Positions 19,630 through 29,723 are shown, numbered from the stretch's first letter. The stretch: 64,000 bases of DNA from DATJKD01 sp963728295 (GCA_963728295.1 CAVSKB010000019.1:372001-436000), one strand, 5' to 3'. Translations and numbers: made by a program. The notes: generated by a model not told the origin, from the sequence alone.

Positions 19630-19651
19630 GTCCGATGCTGCTCCATGTCGT

Positions 19652-20810
19652 TCATATCCTTCGCAACCGCTCTCCTGCCGCATCAAGAGTAGCTTCATCC
19701 TTCGCGAAGCAGAAGCGCACCAGCCGTTCGACCGGGGCCGGCAGGGAGAATACCGACACCGGGATGGCGGCGACGCCGTGCTCGATCGTCAGCCGCCGGA
19801 CGAAATCGATGTCCGGCTCGTCGGACAGAGCCGAGTAGTCCGCCAGCTGGAAGTACGTACCGGCGCTCGGCGAGCAGCGGAAGCGCGTCTGGCCGAGCAG
19901 CCCGCAGAAATGATCGCGCTTGCGCTGGTAGAAGCCCGCAAGCTCGAGAGCGTGTCCCGGTGCCTCGGTCATGAAGTCCGCGAGCGCCGCCTGCAGCGGT
20001 GTGGCCACCGAGAACTGGACGAACTGGTGCACCTTGCGCAGCTCGGTCGTGAGCTCCTCCGGTGCGATGCAGCAGCCCAGCTTCCAGCCGGTCGCGTGAT
20101 AGGTCTTGCCAAACGAGGACACGACCATGCCGCGCCCCGCCAGGGCATCGTGCGCGAGCAGGCCCTGGTGCGCGCGTCCGTCGAACACCATGTGCTCGTA
20201 GACCTCGTCCGCCAGCACGAGCGCCCCCGTGTCTTCGATCACGTCGGCCAGCGCATCGAGGTCGCCGCGAGTGAACACTGCGCCGCTCGGATTGTGCGGC
20301 GTATTGATGATGATGAGCCGCGTCTTCGGCCCGATCGCGTCGCCGACGCGGTCCCAGTCGACGTCGAATCCGGGACGCCGGAGCGGCACGCGCACGGCCA
20401 CACCGCCGGCCAGCCGCACCGCCGGCTCGTAGGAATCGTAGGCCGGGTCGAGCAGGATAACCTCGTCGCCCGGATGGACGACCGCCTGCACGGCACAGAA
20501 CAGCGCCTCTGTTCCGCCGGCCGTGATCGTGATCTCCGCCTCCGGGGAGACGCGTCGCCCATGCAGATCCATCACCTGGCGGGCGATCGCTTCGCGCAGC
20601 GCGCGGCAGGCCCGGCATGGGAGCGTACTGGTTGAGCCCTGCGCGCATGTGCCCGGCGACCATCTCGACCAGCCGTGGAGGCGGCGAGAAATCCGGAAAC
20701 CCCTGCGACAGGTTGATCGCGCCGTGCTCCGCGGCCAGCCGCGACATCACGGTGAAGATGGTCGTGCCGACCTCGGGAAGCTTGGACAGGTGCGCCTCTC
20801 GCAGGCTCAC
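19652..20810 (-). CDS. Methionine/glutamine-type aminotransferase (YbdL-like), one frameshift
   Basis: A fold-type I aminotransferase of about 385 residues, resembling YbdL (methionine- and aromatic-preferring) and kynurenine aminotransferases. It has INLSQGFPDF and LNQYAPMPGLP near the N-terminus, then TAGGTEALFCA, NTPHNPSG, ADEVYEHMVFD and the PLP lysine in SSFGKTYHATGWKLG. The GTG start at 20810 overlaps the stop of the upstream glucokinase (GTGA), implying translational coupling. One extra base near 20600, within CCGCGCGCTG, splits the frame, but the protein continues intact on both sides. Its pairing with the omega-amidase immediately downstream suggests salvage of ketomethylthiobutyrate. 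Confidence 0.82.
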
Positions 20811-21586
20811 GCCGCCGCGTCCCCGTTCTCGACCGCGGCCATCGCCGCCCCGATCAGACCGGCATCGTTGCCATAGCGGGCGACGACGATCTCCGCAGGG
20901 CTCGAAAGCAACGATCCAAACGACGGCCAGTTCTCGGTGACGCCTCCGCCGATGATGAACAGGTCCGGCCACAGGAGCCGATGCAGCTCCGCGAGAACCG
21001 CATTGACCTCGCCCGCCCATGCTTCCCAGCCGAGGCCGCGCTCGACGCGGGTTCGAGCAGAGGCGCGCTGCTCCGCCTCCTCGGCTCCTACCTGAAGATG
21101 GCCGAGCTCGGTGTTGGGTACCAGCCGCCCATCGACGAACAGCGCCGAGCCGATGCCGGTGCCAAGCGTCACGAGCAGCACCGTCCCGCCACGACCGCGG
21201 CCCGCGCCGAGGCGCATCTCGGCGAGACCGGCCGCATCGGCATCATTGAGAAATGCCACCGGCCGGTGGATGCGGGAAGCGAGCAGCGCGCGGGCGTCCG
21301 TACCAATCCAGCGTCGATCGATGTTCGCCGCCGTCATGGCGACGCCATTACGCACAACCGTCGGAAACGCAAGTCCGATCGGACCCGTGGAAGGCAGCCG
21401 GTTCGCGATGTCGGCGAGCAAGTCGACGACGTCGGCGGGCGAACCGCCCGCCGGGGTAGGCACTCGCCGGACCTCGTCGAGCAGCGCGCCCCGCACCGGG
21501 TCCACGCGGGCAGCCTTTACGAACGAGCCGCCAACATCAAAGGCGAGAATCTGCGCTTCAGCGGTGCGGCGGTGAACTCGGCTCAC
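20807..21586 (-). CDS. ppgK: Polyphosphate glucokinase, ROK family
   Basis: This 259-residue ROK-family kinase has the phosphate-binding motif LAFDVGGSFVKAARV, the catalytic region FLNDADAAGLAE and LVTLGTGIGSALF. It also has PNTELGHLQVGA, which is characteristic of polyphosphate glucokinases. These enzymes phosphorylate glucose with polyphosphate (and sometimes ATP) in the cytoplasm. I place the start at the GTG at 21586, 12 bases after the potI stop, because everything before it in that frame belongs to potI read out of frame. Its position between the polyamine ABC transporter and an aminotransferase is not explained by function; it is probably just carried in the operon. The product name rests on recalled motif similarity. 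Confidence 0.82.
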   Translation of the reverse strand: MSRVHRRTAEAQILAFDVGGSFVKAARVDPVRGALLDEVRRVPTPAGGSPADVVDLLADIANRLPSTGPIGLAFPTVVRNGVAMTAANIDRRWIGTDARALLASRIHRPVAFLNDADAAGLAEMRLGAGRGRGGTVLLVTLGTGIGSALFVDGRLVPNTELGHLQVGAEEAEQRASARTRVERGLGWEAWAGEVNAVLAELHRLLWPDLFIIGGGVTENWPSFGSLLSSPAEIVVARYGNDAGLIGAAMAAVENGDAAA

Positions 21587-21600
21587 GATCGTCCCGGCGC

Positions 21601-22471
21601 TCAGCCCTTCTTCAGGCTTTCGATGAGGTCCTGGTTGGCCGCCAGCGCCATCTGCGCGTCGCGGTCGCGCAGTCTCTGCTGGTGGCTCATCCAGAACCCC
21701 GCGATGACGACGCCGATCGCGACGATGCTGATCATGATCGTAGCGAGCGCGTTGATGTCCGGGCTGACCCCCAGCCGCACCTTGGAAAACACCACCATGG
21801 GTAGCGTGCTCGACCCCGGCCCCGCGACGAAGCTCGTGATCACGAGGTCGTCGAGCGATAGCGTGAACGCCAGCAGCCAGCCCGACAGCAGCGCCGGCGC
21901 GATAATTGGCAGCGTGATGACGAAGAACACCTTGGCCGGCCGGGCGCCCAGGTCGGCCGCCGCCTCCTCGATGGACTCGTCGAGCTGCACAAGCCGCGAC
22001 TGTACGATTACGGTGACGAATGCCATCGTAAACGTCACGTGCGCGATGATGATGGTTGTGATGCCGCGGCCAGCTGGCCAGCCTATCAACTGCTCCATCG
22101 TCACGAACAGCAGCAGCATCGACAGCCCGGTGATGACCTCGGGCATCACCAGCGGCGCTGACTTCATGCCGGACAGCAGCGTCCGCCCCTTGAACGGGCC
22201 GAAGCGCGTCAGCGCCAGCCCGCACAAGGTCCCGAGAATCACCGCGCAGCGTGGCCGAGACCGTGCCTATCTTCACGCTGAGCCATGCCGCATTGAGGAT
22301 CTGATCGTTCTTCAACAGTGCCCCGTACCAGTGCGTCGAGAAGCCGCCCCAGACCGTCACCAGCTTCGACTTGTTGAACGAATACGCGATCAGCGACAGG
22401 ATCGGGATGTAGAGGAACAGAAATCCCAGCACCAGCGCGGTGATCCGGAACCACGGCCGCCCGCTGTTCAT
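21601..22471 (-). CDS. potI: Putrescine/polyamine ABC transporter permease PotI (one frameshift)
   Basis: This is the second inner-membrane permease of the PotFGHI-type polyamine importer, about 289 residues with six hydrophobic segments. It begins at the ATG at 22471, which overlaps the potH stop (ATGA). The EAA loop for contacting the ATPase is visible as EEAAADLGARPAKVFFVITLP, followed by FTLSLDDLVITSFVAGPGS. One extra base near 22240 (CTGCGCGG where CTGGCGG is expected) splits the frame after TVSATL, and the protein resumes as AVILGTLCGLALTRFG. Without correction the upstream part appears fused to the glucokinase, which is an artefact of the shift. Confidence 0.88.
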
Positions 22472-23416
22472 CGAGGTGCCCCCCCGCCTGTCTCCTCCTT
22501 CTGCAGTTTCTCGAAGTACATGATCGGGATGACCAGCAGCAGCAGCAGCGCGATGGCCACGGCGCTCGCGACCGGCCAGTCGCGGTTGTTGAAGAACTCA
22601 GTCCAGAGCACCTTCCCGATCATCAGCATGCCGGGGTCGCCGAGCAGTGACGGGATCACGAACTCGCCGACCGCGGGAATGAACACCAGCAGGCAGCCGG
22701 CGACGATGCCGGGCATCGACAGCGGCAGCGTGATCCTGAGAAAGGATTGCCACGGCCGGCAGCCCAGGTCCGCGGCCGCCTCGAGCAGCGTCAGGTCCAT
22801 CTTCTCGAGCGTCGTGTACAGCGGCAGGATCATGAACGGCAGGTAGGAATAGACGATGCCGATGTAGACAGCGAAATTGGTCTGCATCATCTGGATCGGC
22901 TGATCGATGAGGCCCAGGCTCAGAAGCGCGTTGTTGATCAGGCCGTTGTTCTTGAGGAGCCCGATCCAGGCGTAGACACGCAGCAGGAACGAGGTCCAGA
23001 ACGGCAGGATCACCAGCATCAGCAGCATGTTGCGGGTCGCCGGGTTTGTGCGCGCGATCGCGTACGCCATCGGGTAGCCGATCAGCAGGCACAGCAGGGT
23101 CGACACCGCCGCGACCAACAACGATGTCAGGTACGACTGCCAGTACAGGTCGTCCTCGTAGAGAAAGGCGAAGTTGGACAAGTGCAGCTTGATTTCCAGC
23201 ACCTGATCGGCCGCCCAGCTGAAGAGCGGCTCGTAGGGCGGCATCGCGATCTGGGTGTCCGCGAACGAGATCTTGAGGACGATGACGAACGGGATCAGGA
23301 AGAACAGCAGCAGCCACAGGTAAGGGACCGACGTGACCAGTGTCCTGCCCGAGGGCAGCACGCGCCGCGACCAGCGGCCGAGCCGGGACGTACGGGCCGC
23401 GCCGGCGGCGGCTCAT
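22468..23416 (-). CDS. potH: Putrescine/polyamine ABC transporter permease PotH (N-terminal frameshift)
   Basis: This is the first permease of the polyamine importer. From 23361 downward one frame encodes six membrane segments (PYLWLLLFFLIPFVIVLKI, then LLIGYPMAYAIA) and the EAA loop (EAAADLGCRPWQSFLRITLP). The signature VPAVGEFVIPSLLGD-like region appears as FIPAVGEFVIPSLLGD. The likely start is the ATG at 23416, overlapping the potA stop (ATGA), with one indel near 23370-23395. A frame reading RLGRWSRRVLPSGRT joins the two parts. A GTG at 23361 is the fallback start. The ATGA overlaps on both sides suggest tight co-translation of potA-potH-potI. Confidence 0.88.
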
Positions 23417-24597
23417 TGCCCATCAGGACGATCGGTCCGGCATCGCTCACTTGCGTCACCACGACCGGGCTCGAGGCATGCCAGCTCAGGTAGACACGTC
23501 TCGTCCCAGGTGATGCGGTCGTCCGCGTGGCGGAAGACGTTCGGCTGGGTGACGCGCATGACCTTGCCCGTGTCGAGCCGCAGCAGATAGATGGAAAGGT
23601 CGCCCATGTAGGCGATGTCCGCGCACCACGCCCTTGGCGCAGTTGTCCGGGGCGGCCGGCTTCTCCCGGCCGATGTGCATCTTCTCGGGGCGGACCGCCA
23701 CCCATACGGTCGCCCCGGGCGCCGAGCTGACGCCGTGATCGACGTAGATCGGCGCCGCCGAGATCGTCGCACTGGATGCGCACGTAGCCGGGCTCGTCCT
23801 CGATCAGCCGGCCCTCGAACATGTTCACCGAGCCGATGAACTCCGCGACGAAGCGCGAATTCGGGATATTCGTAGATCTCGCTCGGCGTGCCGACCTGGA
23901 CGATTTCGCCGTGATTCATAACGCCGATGCGGCTTGACAGCGTCATCGCCTCCTCCTGGTCGTGCGTGACGACGATGAAGGTGACGCCGAGGGTCTCCTG
24001 GATGTTGATCAGCTCGAACTGCGTGTGCTCGCGCAGCTTCTTGTCGAGCGCGGCAAGCGGCTCGTCGAGCAGCAGCAGCTTGGGCTTCTGACGAGGGCGC
24101 GCGCCAGCGCGACGCGCTGTCGCTGACCGCCGGAGAGCTGGTGCGGCTTGCGCTTTGTGAACGGCCCGAGCTTGACGATGTCGAGCATCTCGTCGACACG
24201 CCGTGGTGATCTCCGGCTTGGTCACGCGTCGCTGCTTGAGGCCGAAGGCGACGTTCTGCTCGACCGTCATGTGCGGGAACAGCGCATAGGACTGGAACAT
24301 CATGTTCACGGCCTGCTCGTACGGCGGCATGTTGGTCACGTCCAGGCCGTCGATGAAGACCTTGCCGGACGTCGGTCGCTCGAAGCCGGCCAGCATGCGC
24401 AGCAGCGTCGTCTTGCCGCAGCCGGAACCGCCCAGCAGGCAGAAGATCTCCTCCTGGTAGATGTCGAGGGTGACGTCGTCGACCGCGACGAACTCGCCGA
24501 ACTTCTTGGTGATCGCTCCACGCTGGACGAAGGGCTTGGCGTGCGGATCGGTCCAGGGCTCGAACTTGAGCTGCTTGTCGCGGGGTGAGGTGGCCAT
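23413..24597 (-). CDS. potA: Polyamine ABC transporter ATP-binding protein PotA/PotG (several frameshifts)
   Basis: This cytoplasmic ATPase energises polyamine import through PotH/PotI. The start is the ATG at 24597 (MATSPRDKQLKFEPW). Walker A is GGSGCGKTT near residue 57, and the Q-loop region is MMFQSYALFPHMTV. The signature LSGGQRQRVALARAL is encoded around 24115-24145 in a shifted frame. Walker B is LLLLDEPLAALD and the H-loop is VVTHDQEEAMTLS. A TOBE-type C-terminal domain follows. Frame breaks occur near 24203, 24087, 23862 and probably several more between 23500 and 23780. In each the expected protein continues in another frame, so the locus looks intact apart from indels. Length of about 390 codons is slightly above the family norm. 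Confidence 0.88.
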   Translation of the reverse strand: MATSPRDKQLKFEPWTDPHAKPFVQRGAITKKFGEFVAVDDVTLDIYQEEIFCLLGGSGCGKTTLLRMLAGFERPTSGKVFIDGLDVTNMPPYEQAVNMMFQSYALFPHMTVEQNVAFGLKQRRVTKPEITTACRRDARHRQARAVHKAQAAPALRRSATARRAGARPRQKPKLLLLDEPLAALDKKLREHTQFELINIQETLGVTFIVVTHDQEEAMTLSSRIGVMNHGEIVQVGTPSEIYEYPEFALRRGVHRLGEHVRGPADRGRARLRAHPVRRSRRRRSTSITASARRPGRPYGWRSAPRRCTSAGRSRPPRTTAPRAWCADIAYMGDLSIYLLRLDTGKVMRVTQPNVFRHADDRITWDETCLPELACLEPGRGDASERCRTDRPDGQ

Positions 24598-24652
24598 GAG
24601 GCTCCGTTCGGTGGTTGCTGCGTTTGGCTGCTGCCGGAGCGCTAGCGCTGCG

Positions 24653-24823
24653 TTACCGGCCAGTGGTGAAAATCGACGGATCGTCGCGGAGCTCGGCGAG
24701 GACCTCGTTCGAATCGAAGCCCCGCCCGGCTGCGGCATCGGAGTCTTTGGTCTTGCGTCCGCAGCCCGTCAGGGCAAGTACGACCGTTGCCGCCGCGGCG
24801 GCGATGTATGCGAATGTCCGCAT
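24653..24823 (-). CDS. 56-residue lipoprotein resembling a miniature PotF
   Basis: This short open frame starts at the ATG at 24823 with a lipoprotein signal (AAAATVVLALTGC, lipobox ending in Cys). It continues GRKTKDSDAAAGRG, then FDSNEVLAEL, and ends FTTGR. Three blocks match the neighbouring PotF in the same order: GCGRK versus GCGKK after the lipobox, FDSNEVL identical, and terminal FTTGR versus FTTGK. It is placed between potF (stop 24921) and potA (start 24597), in the same direction. I read it as a potF duplicate that lost its middle but kept its signal peptide and ends. Whether it is expressed or has a function is unknown. Confidence 0.6.
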   Translation of the reverse strand: MRTFAYIAAAAATVVLALTGCGRKTKDSDAAAGRGFDSNEVLAELRDDPSIFTTGR

Positions 24824-24920
24824 CGCATTCCCTTCGCGCCGGACTCCCCTGGGCAGCCGTCCTGCAGGCGAGCGGCCAGGCTGTTGCCGGACCGCCCCCT
24901 GCAGGCCCCCTTGCGTCAGC

Positions 24921-26070
24921 TCACTTGCCGGTCGTGAAGCGGGTCCAGGTCCGGTTGAGAAGCCGCGTGAACTCATCGGTCTCCGACAGGTCCGGGAACA
25001 GCTTCGCCTTGACCTCCGGCGGCGGGTAGACGCCGGGGTCGTTGCGCACGTCCTCGTTCACGAGTGCGATCGACGCAGCATTGCCGTTCGCGTAGTTCAC
25101 GAAGTTCGAGTTCGCCGCGGCGACCTCGGGCTTCATCATGAAGTTGATGAAAGCGTGCGCGTTGTCCGGATGCGGAGCGTCGGCCGGGATCGCGTACATG
25201 TCGAACCAGATGATCGTGCCTTCCTTCGGGATGAAGTACTTGATGACGTTGCCCTGCCCGGCCTCGTCGGCGCGGTCGCGTGCCTGCAGCACGTCGCCGC
25301 TCCAGCCGAGCGCGAGGCAGATCTCGCCGTTCGCGAGCGCGTCGATGTACTGCGAGGAGTGGATCATGCGGATATAGGGCCGGATCGTCATCAGCTTGTC
25401 TTCGACGAGCTTGAGGTCGTCCGGATTCTGGCTGTTCGGGTCCTTGCCGAGGTACGACGAGCATGACCGCGATCACCTCGGTCGGCGCGTCGAGCACCGA
25501 CGACGCCGCAGTCCTTGAACTTCGACACGACCTTCGGGTCGAAGATCATGTCCCAGCTGTCGACCGGCGCGTTCGGCATCGCCGCCTTGATCTTGGCCTC
25601 GTTGTAGCCGACGCCGGCCGTGCCCCACATGTAGTTGACCGAGTGCTCGTTGCCCGGGTCGTGCAGCGCGACGCGCTGCATGATCTCGGGGTCGAGGTTC
25701 TGACAGTTCGGCAGCTTGCTCGATCGAGCTTCTGGAACACGCCGGCCTTGATCTGGCGCTCCAGGAACGAGGCCGACGGCACGACGACGTCGTAGCCGGT
25801 GTTGCCGGCGAGGAGCTTCGTCTCGAGCACCTCGTTCGAGTCGAACACGTCGTAGTTGACCTTGATGCCGGTCTCGTCCTTGAAGTTCTCGAGCATCGCC
25901 GGATCGATGTAGTCCGACCAGTTGTAGACGTTGACGACCTTCTCCTCGTCCGCGGCCACCGGCGCCTGCGGCGGCGTCCGGCGGTGGCGCCTCTTCGCCT
26001 TCTTGCCGCAGCCGGCCAGGGACGTCGCAGCGAGCAGACTCACGAGCCCGACGCGTATGCTGATGCTCAT
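24921..26070 (-). CDS. potF: Periplasmic putrescine-binding lipoprotein PotF (frameshifted)
   Basis: This is the substrate-binding component of the polyamine importer. The start is the ATG at 26070, with a lipoprotein signal (VGLVSLLAATSLAGC). The mature part begins VVNVYNWSDYIDPAMLENF and continues DVFDSNEVLETKLLAGN, both characteristic of PotF/SpuD/SpuE. Later stretches are VNYMWGTAGVGYNEAKI, ALGWSGDVLQARDRA, and the C-terminus LLNRTWTRFTTGK. Breaks in frame occur near 25725, 25510 and 25455, but the protein is conserved throughout. It heads the potF-mini-potA-potH-potI unit and follows spuC after a 109-base gap that may hold a promoter. Putrescine is the likely ligand; spermidine is an alternative. 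Confidence 0.88.
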
Positions 26071-26179
26071 CGTGAAGTTACCCCGTTTGATGATTTGGAC
26101 CGTACACGACCGTGCGCGGCCTGACGCTCGCGAAGACGGCTTTTTATAACGCAAACCCCGCACGGCCGCCACGCTTGGC

Positions 26180-27580
26180 TCACAGGCGTCCTTCGGCCCG
26201 GCAATGCGCCAGGGTCAGGTCGAGGCAGCGCCAGGCCTTCTCAGCCAGTTCGTCGAGCTGCTACCGGGCTGATGACCAGCGGCGGCGCGACGATCATGGT
26301 GTCGCGCACGGCGCGCATGATCAGGCCGTTCTCGAAGCAGAGGTCGCGGCAGATCGTGCCCGACTTCGCCGCGCTTGTCGAAGAAGCGCCGGCTCGCCTT
26401 GTCCGCGGACCAGCTCGAGCGCGCCGAGCAGGCCCGGTGCAGCGCGCCTCGCCGACCAGCGGATGCTCGGCCAGCTCGCGCCAGCGCTCTGCGAGGTAGG
26501 GCGCCAGCTCGTCGCGCACCCGCTCGACGAGCTTCTCGCGCCGGATGATGCTGGAGGTTGGCGATCGCCACGGCGCAGGCGACCGGGTGGCCGGAATAGG
26601 TGAAGCCATGGGCGAACTCGCCGCCCTTGTCGATCAGCACCTCGGCCACGCGGTCGCCGACCATCACGCCGCCGATCGGCAGATAGCCTGACGACATGCC
26701 CTTGGCGATCGTCATGAAGTCCGGGCGCGATGCCGAAGTGCTCGCAGCCGAACCAGTGGCCGGTGCGGCCGAAGCCGCAGATGACCTCGTCCGCCACCAG
26801 CAGGATCCCGTACTCGCTCGCAGATGCGCTGGATCTCGGGCCAGTAGGTCTCCGGCGGAATGATCACGCCGCCGGCGCCCTGCACCGGCTCGCCGATGAA
26901 TGCCGCGACCTGTGTCGGCGCCGAGCTCCAGGATCTTCTCCTCGAGCGCGCGCGCCGCACGCAGGCCGAATTCCTCGGGCGACAGGTCGCCGCCGTTCGC
27001 CGAACCAGTAGGGCTGCTTGATGTGCACGATGTCCGGGGATCGGCAGGCCGCCCTGCGCGTGCATGGACGCCATGCCGCCGAGGCTCGCCCCGGCCATCG
27101 TGCTGCCGTGATAGCCGTTCATCGCGGCTGATGATCACCTTGCGCTCCGGCTGGCCCATGCAGGTCCCAGTAGCGGCGCACCATCCGCACGATCGGTGTC
27201 GTTCGCCTCGGAGCCCGAGCCCGTGAAGAACACGTGGTTGAACTGCGGCGGCGTCACTTCGCCAGCTGCGCGCGAGCTCGATCGCCGGCGGGTCGTGCTC
27301 TGGAAGAAGCTGTTGTAGTACGGCAGCTCGAGCATCTGTGCGCGCGCCGCGTCCGCCAGCTCGTGCGCGGCCGTAGCCGACGTTGACGCACCACAGCCCG
27401 GACATGCCGTCGAGGATCTGCTTGCCCGTCGGAATCGTAGAGGTAGACGCCCTCGGCGCGCACGATGACGCGCGTGCCCTTGGCCGCGAGCGCCTTGAAG
27501 TCGGTGAACGGATGCAGGTAGTGCGCGCGGTCGAGCTCCTGCCAGTCGCGGCCGTCGTCGGTGGCGGATCTTGCGCTCAT
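26180..27580 (-). CDS. spuC: Putrescine:pyruvate aminotransferase, class III PLP enzyme (many frameshifts)
   Basis: This class III aminotransferase of the SpuC/omega-transaminase group takes the terminal amine of putrescine to pyruvate, giving 4-aminobutanal. It starts at the ATG at 27580 (DWQELDRAHYLHPFTDFKAL). Recognisable blocks in alternating frames are GLWCVNVGYGR, FFTGSGSEANDT, the Asp-containing VADEVICGFGRTGHWFG, the PLP lysine in FMTIAKGMSSGYLPIGG, and FTYSGHPVACAVA. The stop is inferred at 26180-26182 in the frame encoding a C-terminus AEKAWRCLDLTLAHC. At least ten single-base shifts break it; nearly all those resolved are one extra base. It lies 16 bases after puuA. Confidence 0.85.
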
Positions 27581-27596
27581 GGTCCCGCTCTCCGCT

Positions 27597-28942
27597 TCAG
27601 ACGTTCAGCAGCAGGTGCTCGCGCTCCCAGGAGCTGATCACCCGCAGGAACATGTCGTACTCGCTTTCCTTGACCGCGGTGTACGCCGAGCACGAAGCGC
27701 TCGCCGAGCAGCTCGACCAGCGGCTCGGCTCTCGCGCAGCAGCGGAGCGCGTCCTCGAGCGTGCGCGGCAGGCGAACGGCAGGTCGTAGGCGCTGCCGGT
27801 GATCGGCTCGGAGGGCTTCAGCCCCTCGATCATGCCGAGGTAGCCGCAGGCGAGCGACGCCGCGATCGCGAGGTACGGATTCGCGTCCGCGCCGCCGAGG
27901 CGGTTCTCGACGCGGCGGTTCTCCGGCGTCCGACAACGGCACGCGCAGGCCCGCGGTGCGGTTGTCGTAGCCCCACTGCACGTTGATCGGCGCCATGTGG
28001 TAGCGCGTGATGCGCCGGTAGGAGTTGACGTTCGGCGCGAACAGCGACATCGCCGCCGGCAGGTATTTCTGCAGGCCGGCGATGTGCGAGAAGAACAGCG
28101 GCGTCGGCTTGCCGTCCTTGTCGCTGAAGATGTTCTTCGCCGGTCTTCGCGTCGACGATGCTCTGGTGGATGTGCATGGCGCTGCCCGGCTCGCTTGCGC
28201 ATGCGGCTTGGCCATGAAGGTCGCGTACATCTTGTGGCGCAGCGCCGCCTCGCGCGCCGTGCGCTTGAACAGGAACACCTGGTCGGCGAGGTCGAGCGCG
28301 TCGCCGTGGAGCAGGTTGATCTCCATCTGCGCCGCGCCGTCCTCGTGGATCAGCGTGTCGATCTCGATGTCCTGCGCTTCGCAGAACGCGTAGATGTCGT
28401 CGAACAGCGGATCGAACTCGTTGACCGCCGCGATGCTGTAGCCTGGCGGCCGATCTCCGGGCGGCCCGAGCGGCCGACCGGCGGCTTCAGCGGATAGTCG
28501 GGGTCGATGTTGGGCTCGACCAGGAAGAACTCGAGCTCCGGCGCGACGACCGGCTGCCAGCCCTGCTGCGCGTAGAGGTCGAGCACGTGGCGCAGCACGT
28601 AGCGCGGCGCCATCGTGACCGGCCGGCCGTCGCCGTAGAAGCAGTCGTGGATGACCTGCGCGGTCGGCTCGGCCGCCCAGGGCACGACGCGCAGCGTCGT
28701 CGGGTCGGCCTTGCAGCACGATGTCGATCTCCGACGGGCTGATCGCGCGGTCGTCGTCGGGGTATTCGCCGGTGACGGTCTGCAGGAAGATGCTCTCCGG
28801 CAGGCGCATGCCCTCGTCCTCGGCGAACTTGTCGCGCCGGCATGATCTTGCCGCGCGCGATGCCCGCCATGTCCGGCACGATGGCCTCGACTTCGGAGAT
28901 GCCGTGCTCCTTGAAGAACTGCTGGATGGGCGTATTAGTCAT
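27597..28942 (-). CDS. puuA: Gamma-glutamylputrescine synthetase, glutamine-synthetase family (many frameshifts)
   Basis: This glutamine-synthetase-fold ligase joins glutamate to putrescine with ATP, the first step of the Puu pathway. The ATG at 28942 overlaps the puuD stop. Conserved blocks are QQFFKEHGISEVEAIVPD, PELEFFLVEPNIDPDYPL, EDGAAQMEINLLHGDALDLA, KMYATFMAKPH, FSHIAGLQKYLPAAMS, NSYRRITRYHMAPINVQWGY and ADANPYLAIAASLACGYLG, ending SSWEREHLLLNV. They are spread over several frames. Their order matches the PuuA/GlnA4 group and not standard GlnA, and no adenylylation-site Tyr loop is visible. At least seven frameshifts are present. A second synthetase of the same family is encoded divergently at 29945-31317. 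Confidence 0.87.
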
Positions 28943-29705
28943 GATCGTTTTCCCTGCGCCCGCTCGCGCGCCGCAGCGCCGAAAGCCGCGAACAGCGCGT
29001 GCGAGAACGGATTGCTCATCACCTGCCACTCGGGATGCCATTGCACCGCCAGCGCGAAGTCGCGCGCGTCGTCGACGCGAAAAGCCTCGACCAGGCCGTC
29101 CGGGGCGCGCGCCTCGATTTCGAGCGCACGCGCCGAGCTGTCTGCACGCCCTGCCAGTGCAGCGAGTTCACCCGGATGCGATCGCTGCCGGCGAGCCGGT
29201 GCAGCACGCCGCCAGGCTACCAGCTCGACTTCGTGCGCCGGCCCGTACTGCACCTCGAGCGGCTCGTCCTTGTCCTCGCGGTGGTCCGTGAGACCGGGCA
29301 CCTCGTGCACCTTCTGCCAGAGCGTGCCGCCGAACGCGACGTTCATCTCCTGGAAGCCGCGGCAGACGCCGAACACCGGCACGCCGCTCGCGACCGCGCG
29401 CGGTATCAGCGGCAGGGTCGTCGGCGTCGCGATGCGGATCGTGCAGGCGTGCCGGCGTCGCTGGCCGGGCCGGCATAGCGATGCGGCTCGACGTTCGAGG
29501 GGCTGCCGGTCAGGAACACACCGTCGACGCGTTCGAGCAGCTCCTCGACCGGGACCAGCGAGTCGAGCGAGGGAATCAGCACCGGGATCGCATCCGCTGC
29601 GCGCGCCACTGCCTCGATGTATTTCTCGCCGACACAATGGAACGGATGCGGGCCCAGTAGGCGGCGATCCGCGGGAATGCCGATGAGCGGTTTGGCGCGA
29701 CGCAC
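28939..29705 (-). CDS. puuD: Gamma-glutamyl-GABA hydrolase, class I glutamine amidotransferase-like (frameshifted)
   Basis: PuuD hydrolyses gamma-glutamyl-GABA to glutamate and GABA, the last step of the Puu route. The GTG start at 29705 reads RRAKPLIGIPADRRLLG and continues with HCVGEKYIEAVARAADAIPV. The catalytic Cys is in VFGVCRGFQEMNVAFGGTL and the catalytic His and Glu in AVQWHPEWQVMSNPF near the C-terminus. Frame breaks lie near 29450, 29215 and 29130. The stop overlaps the puuA start (ATGA), so the two are coupled. It is the first gene of the minus-strand run, transcribed from the 239-base divergent region that also serves the second glutamine synthetase. Confidence 0.87.
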
Positions 29706-29723
29706 GTTTAAGATCCTAGACGG
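29705..29723. promoter_or_regulatory. Candidate operator near the puuD start
   Basis: The sequence CGTTTAAGATCCTAGACGG is an imperfect palindrome centred on GATC (CGTYTA-R-GATC-Y-TARACG-like). It overlaps the puuD start codon on its promoter side. The right half (ATCCTAGACG) recurs as ATCCTAAACG at 29921-29930 and as ATCCTGGACACG at 52305-52316, beside the PuuR-like regulator gene. This makes it a candidate binding site for that regulator. No binding data are implied. Confidence 0.4.

Noticed and set aside
20807..22471. An apparent PotI-polyphosphate glucokinase fusion protein
   Set aside because: The continuous frame exists only because one extra base near 22240 shifts potI. The true potI frame ends at 21601 and ppgK has its own GTG at 21586.
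20981..22846. A 621-codon plus-strand frame opposite potI/ppgK
   Set aside because: It is antisense to conserved transporter genes, has low-complexity Ser/Thr/Arg-rich sequence and no recognisable motif.
26215..27405. Programmed frameshifting as an explanation for the polyamine genes
   Set aside because: The shifts are too many, lack a shared slippery sequence or stem-loop, and are mostly insertions in varied contexts. Sequence error fits better.
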